DNA from: Pseudomonadota bacterium
GTDB lineage: Bacteria; Pseudomonadota; Gammaproteobacteria; Burkholderiales; Burkholderiaceae_B
Reading direction: 5' to 3'
NCBI GenBank assembly: GCA_023437255.1
Contig: JAEZGR010000380.1
Span: forward strand, 1-9,441
Length of the DNA: 9,441 nucleotides
The position numbers and the translations under genes were made by a program. The notes below the pieces were generated by a model, which ran no database searches, was not told the origin of the DNA, and saw only the letters and a program-made list of their open reading frames with translations. Within the stretch, counting starts at the first letter, position 1. Each line of letters begins with the position of its first letter. Shown here piece after piece: positions 6,881 through 9,441 of the stretch.

Positions 6881-8017
6881 TCAGGCTCTCGCTGGCCGAT
6901 AACGACTGATGCTCATGAGCAGGCCTCCCGCAACGCCCAGCGTGAGCAATGCGGTGCCGCCGTAACTGAGGAAGGGCAAGGGCACGCCGACAACCGGCAG
7001 AATTCCCGTCACCATGCCGATGTTCACGAAGACGTACACAAAGAACATCATCGCCATCGCACCGCCCAGCAAACGGCCATACTGAGTGTGGGCCTGTAGG
7101 GCAATATGCAGCCCCCGCAGCACCAGCAAGCCATACAGCACAAGCATCATGATGCCGCCGTACAGACCGAACTCTTCGGCGAACACCGCAAAGATGAAGT
7201 CGGTGGTGCGTTCGGGAATGAAGTCGAGGTGGGCCTGGGTTCCTTTCATGTAGCCCTTGCCATAGATGCCACCGGAACCAATGGCGATCATCGACTGGAT
7301 AGTGTGGAACCCCTTGCCGAGCGGGTCAACGCTCGGATCCATGAGCGTGCAGACACGATGCTTCTGATATTCATGCAGCACCACCCAGTCGACATCGGGC
7401 TGGCAGATCTGTTCTTCGTAGTACACCAGCAGCCCGAGCGACACTGAGCCCACGATGAAGAGCGGCACGAGCAGGCGGAACGACAGCCCGGCAAAATAAA
7501 TGACGAAGAAACCGGTGGCGAACACCAACAGCGCCGTACCCAGATCGGGCTGACGCACGATCAGAATGAACGGAATGGCCAGCAAAAGCGCAGCCACCAG
7601 GAAGTCGCGTATGCGCAGATTGCCCTGATTCTTGTGAAAGTACCAGGCCAGCATCATCGGTACCGAAATCTTCAGCATTTCGGAGGGCTGGATACGCACC
7701 ACGCCCAGATCGAGCCAGCGTGTCGCGCCCTTGCTTGTCTCACCAAAAAACTCGACCCCCAACAGCAGCACCACCCCCATCACGTAGATATAGGGAGAGA
7801 GCCGCATGAGAATGGGTGGCGGCAACGCGGCGGCAATCCAGAGGGCAACGAAAGCAATGAGAAAGTTTCGCGCCTGATCGGCAAAGCGCCAGTCTGTGCC
7901 GCCCACCGCCGAATGCATGATGGTCAGCCCCAGCACGCCCATGATCAGCAGCAGCGCCAGCAGCGGCCAGTCGAAGGCGGTGAATATGCGTACGCCCTGT
8001 TGAACAACCCGCTTCAT
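6881..8017 (-). CDS. rodA: Rod-shape peptidoglycan glycosyltransferase RodA
   Basis: This SEDS-family membrane enzyme polymerises lipid II into glycan strands for side-wall growth and works with the PBP2 transpeptidase encoded just upstream. The protein is 378 residues with about ten hydrophobic segments. Family motifs present are GATRWLDLG...IQPSE (97-113), RQPDLGTALL (155-164), HEYQKHRV..MDPSVDPLGKGFH (215-238), IPERTTDFIFAVFAEEFG (267-284) and the final GVPLPFLSYGGTALL (344-358). Asp273 of TTDFIF matches the essential aspartate of RodA proteins. The sequence fits RodA better than FtsW because it is paired with mrdA and has the QSMIAIGSGGIYGKGY form. The start overlaps the mrdA stop by 4 bases, with GGAG 6 bases before the ATG. 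The extracytoplasmic loop before HEYQ carries an EEQICQPDVDW stretch, longer than in E. coli RodA. Confidence 0.95.
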   Translation of the reverse strand: MKRVVQQGVRIFTAFDWPLLALLLIMGVLGLTIMHSAVGGTDWRFADQARNFLIAFVALWIAAALPPPILMRLSPYIYVMGVVLLLGVEFFGETSKGATRWLDLGVVRIQPSEMLKISVPMMLAWYFHKNQGNLRIRDFLVAALLLAIPFILIVRQPDLGTALLVFATGFFVIYFAGLSFRLLVPLFIVGSVSLGLLVYYEEQICQPDVDWVVLHEYQKHRVCTLMDPSVDPLGKGFHTIQSMIAIGSGGIYGKGYMKGTQAHLDFIPERTTDFIFAVFAEEFGLYGGIMMLVLYGLLVLRGLHIALQAHTQYGRLLGGAMAMMFFVYVFVNIGMVTGILPVVGVPLPFLSYGGTALLTLGVAGGLLMSISRYRPARA

Positions 8018-9441
8018 TCCACACTCCGCAACTGTATGCGCAGCGAGGGCTGCGGTGCCGCCGGCAGGGTGGGCGATGGCTCTTCTTCGTCGGCCGGCGC
8101 GGGGGGTAACAGATCGGGCGGCACGACTGCATCGGGCGACTCGCCCGCCGCGCCCTCTTCTTCCGGCTCCTCGGTGAGCGCGGGAATGTAGGCGGTGGTC
8201 GCCGCCCTGCGCGCTTCCACGCGCTCGGGGTCCAGCCAGAAATCGAACACCTTGCGCGCGATCGGCGCTGCCACCGTGGAGCCCCAGCCCCCGTTTTCGA
8301 CAATGAGCGCCACGGCGATCTGGGGGTCCTCCATGGGCGCATAGGCCATGAAAAGCGAGTGGTCGCGCAGGCGCTCATCGACCGCCGCTGCGTCGTAGCG
8401 TGCGCCGCGCAGGCTGAAGACCTGCGCCGTGCCGGTTTTGCCCGCCGCCTGATAGTGCGCGCCCTGGAACACGCGTCGTGCGGTGCCCTTGCGGATCACG
8501 TCGACCATGGCATTGCGAATCACGGCAAGGTTCTCGGGTTTCAGTGGAATCACGTGAGAAGGTTCGGTCACGGTCTTCTCGGTTTCGCCCGTGCGAGGCC
8601 AATGGATCTCGTCGACCAGGTGCGGACGCATGTACACACCATTGTTGGCCAGCACGGCGGTCGCCTGCGCCAACTGAAGCAGGGTGAAGGAGTTATAGCC
8701 CTGCCCCACCGCCACGGACACGGTCTCGCCGGCATACCAGCGCTGCTGCGCAGGCTTCTTGTAGGCGTTGCGCTTCCATTCTGTCGAAGGCAGGATGCCG
8801 CGGCGCTCACCATCGAGATCGATACCCGTGCGTTGCCCGAAGCCGAACTGTTTGGCAAAGTCATGCAACGCGTTCACGCCGATCTCGGGGCCGAGCGAGA
8901 AAAAGTAGGTATCTGAAGACACCACGATGGCGCGATGCATGTCGGTGGGGCCATAGGCCACCCCACCGGCGTTCCGGAAACGTTGCCCGCCGAATTCAAA
9001 GTAACCGGGATCAGGAAAGCGTTCAGTTGGATTACGTTTGCCCAACTCAAGTGCAGCCAGGGCGACAAATGGCTTGTAAGTCGACCCGATCGGGTAGGTG
9101 CCGGTCAGCGGCCGGTTCACCAGCGGATGGTCAGGCGATTCGTTCAGGCGCTTCCAGTTCTCGACGTCAATGCCGTCGATGAACAGATTCGGATCAAAAG
9201 ACGGCGCCGACACAAAGGCGAGCACCTCGCCGCTGCGGGGGTCGATCGCCACCAGCGCGCCGCGCCTGCCCTCGAACTCGGCCTCGATCGCCTTCTGCAG
9301 GTGTATGTCCAGCGACAAGCGCAGATTGGCACCGGGCACCGGGTCGATGCGGCTCAAGGTACGAACCGGCCGACCCGAAGCAGTGACTTCCACTTCTTCC
9401 ACGCCCGTGCGCCCGTGCAACACCTCTTCCCAGGTCTTTTC
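8014..9441 (-). CDS. mrdA: Penicillin-binding protein 2 (peptidoglycan DD-transpeptidase MrdA), N-terminus outside the window
   Basis: This is the class B PBP of the elongasome. It crosslinks side-wall peptidoglycan in the periplasm and activates RodA. The visible 475 residues are open to the right edge, so the cytoplasmic tail, membrane anchor and most of the pedestal domain lie outside. A GTG at 9423 is internal, not the start. The end of the pedestal (HGRTGVEEVEVTASGRPVR) leads into the transpeptidase domain with the nucleophile motif STYK (fragment residues 120-123, serine codon at 9082-9084), the second motif SSD (175-177) typical of PBP2, and KTGT (335-338). After FDFWLDPE (399-406) comes a tail of about 65 residues rich in Glu, Pro and Ala, ending SLRIQLRSVE. 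The stop overlaps rodA (ATGA). mreBCD often lie upstream of this pair but cannot be seen here. Confidence 0.95.
   Translation of the reverse strand, partial: EKTWEEVLHGRTGVEEVEVTASGRPVRTLSRIDPVPGANLRLSLDIHLQKAIEAEFEGRRGALVAIDPRSGEVLAFVSAPSFDPNLFIDGIDVENWKRLNESPDHPLVNRPLTGTYPIGSTYKPFVALAALELGKRNPTERFPDPGYFEFGGQRFRNAGGVAYGPTDMHRAIVVSSDTYFFSLGPEIGVNALHDFAKQFGFGQRTGIDLDGERRGILPSTEWKRNAYKKPAQQRWYAGETVSVAVGQGYNSFTLLQLAQATAVLANNGVYMRPHLVDEIHWPRTGETEKTVTEPSHVIPLKPENLAVIRNAMVDVIRKGTARRVFQGAHYQAAGKTGTAQVFSLRGARYDAAAVDERLRDHSLFMAYAPMEDPQIAVALIVENGGWGSTVAAPIARKVFDFWLDPERVEARRAATTAYIPALTEEPEEEGAAGESPDAVVPPDLLPPAPADEEEPSPTLPAAPQPSLRIQLRSVE

Noticed and set aside
1..9441. A hidden new defence or mobile system
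   Set aside because: All long coding stretches are accounted for by conserved transport, division, repair and wall genes. No transposase, integrase, repeat array, tRNA or compositional island was visible.

Overview
This is a GC-rich, densely coded chromosomal window with seven intact or edge-cut genes and one broken gene. All belong to conserved families. The gene set and protein features (AapJQMP-type amino-acid uptake, FtsEX followed directly by MutY, and a PBP2-RodA pair) fit a betaproteobacterium, perhaps Rhodocyclales or Burkholderiales. That placement is my inference from family resemblance, not a computed one. I see no mobile element, CRISPR array, tRNA or rRNA.

Layout. Positions 1-4034 (minus strand) hold a four-gene general L-amino-acid ABC transporter operon, read right to left: aapJ (periplasmic binding protein), aapQ and aapM (permeases), aapP (ATPase). 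aapP runs off the left edge and carries an in-frame TAG between its ABC signature and its Walker B motif, so as written it cannot give a complete ATPase. A 97-base gap with two hairpins separates aapJ from aapQ. Positions 4035-4168 are a 134-base divergent intergenic region that must hold the aapJ promoter and probably one for ftsE.

Positions 4169-6810 (plus strand) hold ftsE-ftsX, overlapping by 4 bases, then mutY 12 bases downstream with a TTG start. FtsEX is the ABC-type complex that couples cell division to septal peptidoglycan hydrolysis. MutY is the adenine glycosylase that repairs A opposite 8-oxoguanine. A 70-base convergent gap with a possible hairpin follows. Positions 6881-9441 (minus strand) hold the elongasome pair mrdA (PBP2, cut by the right edge) and rodA, also overlapping by 4 bases. 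PBP2 transpeptidase and RodA glycosyltransferase act together to build side-wall peptidoglycan.

I found no convincing new biological system. The strongest anomaly is the disrupted aapP. Smaller points are the aapJ-aapQ hairpins, the ftsEX-mutY linkage with a non-ATG start, the acidic/proline-rich PBP2 tail and a two-cysteine extracytoplasmic loop in RodA. No gene-free stretch exceeds 300 bases.
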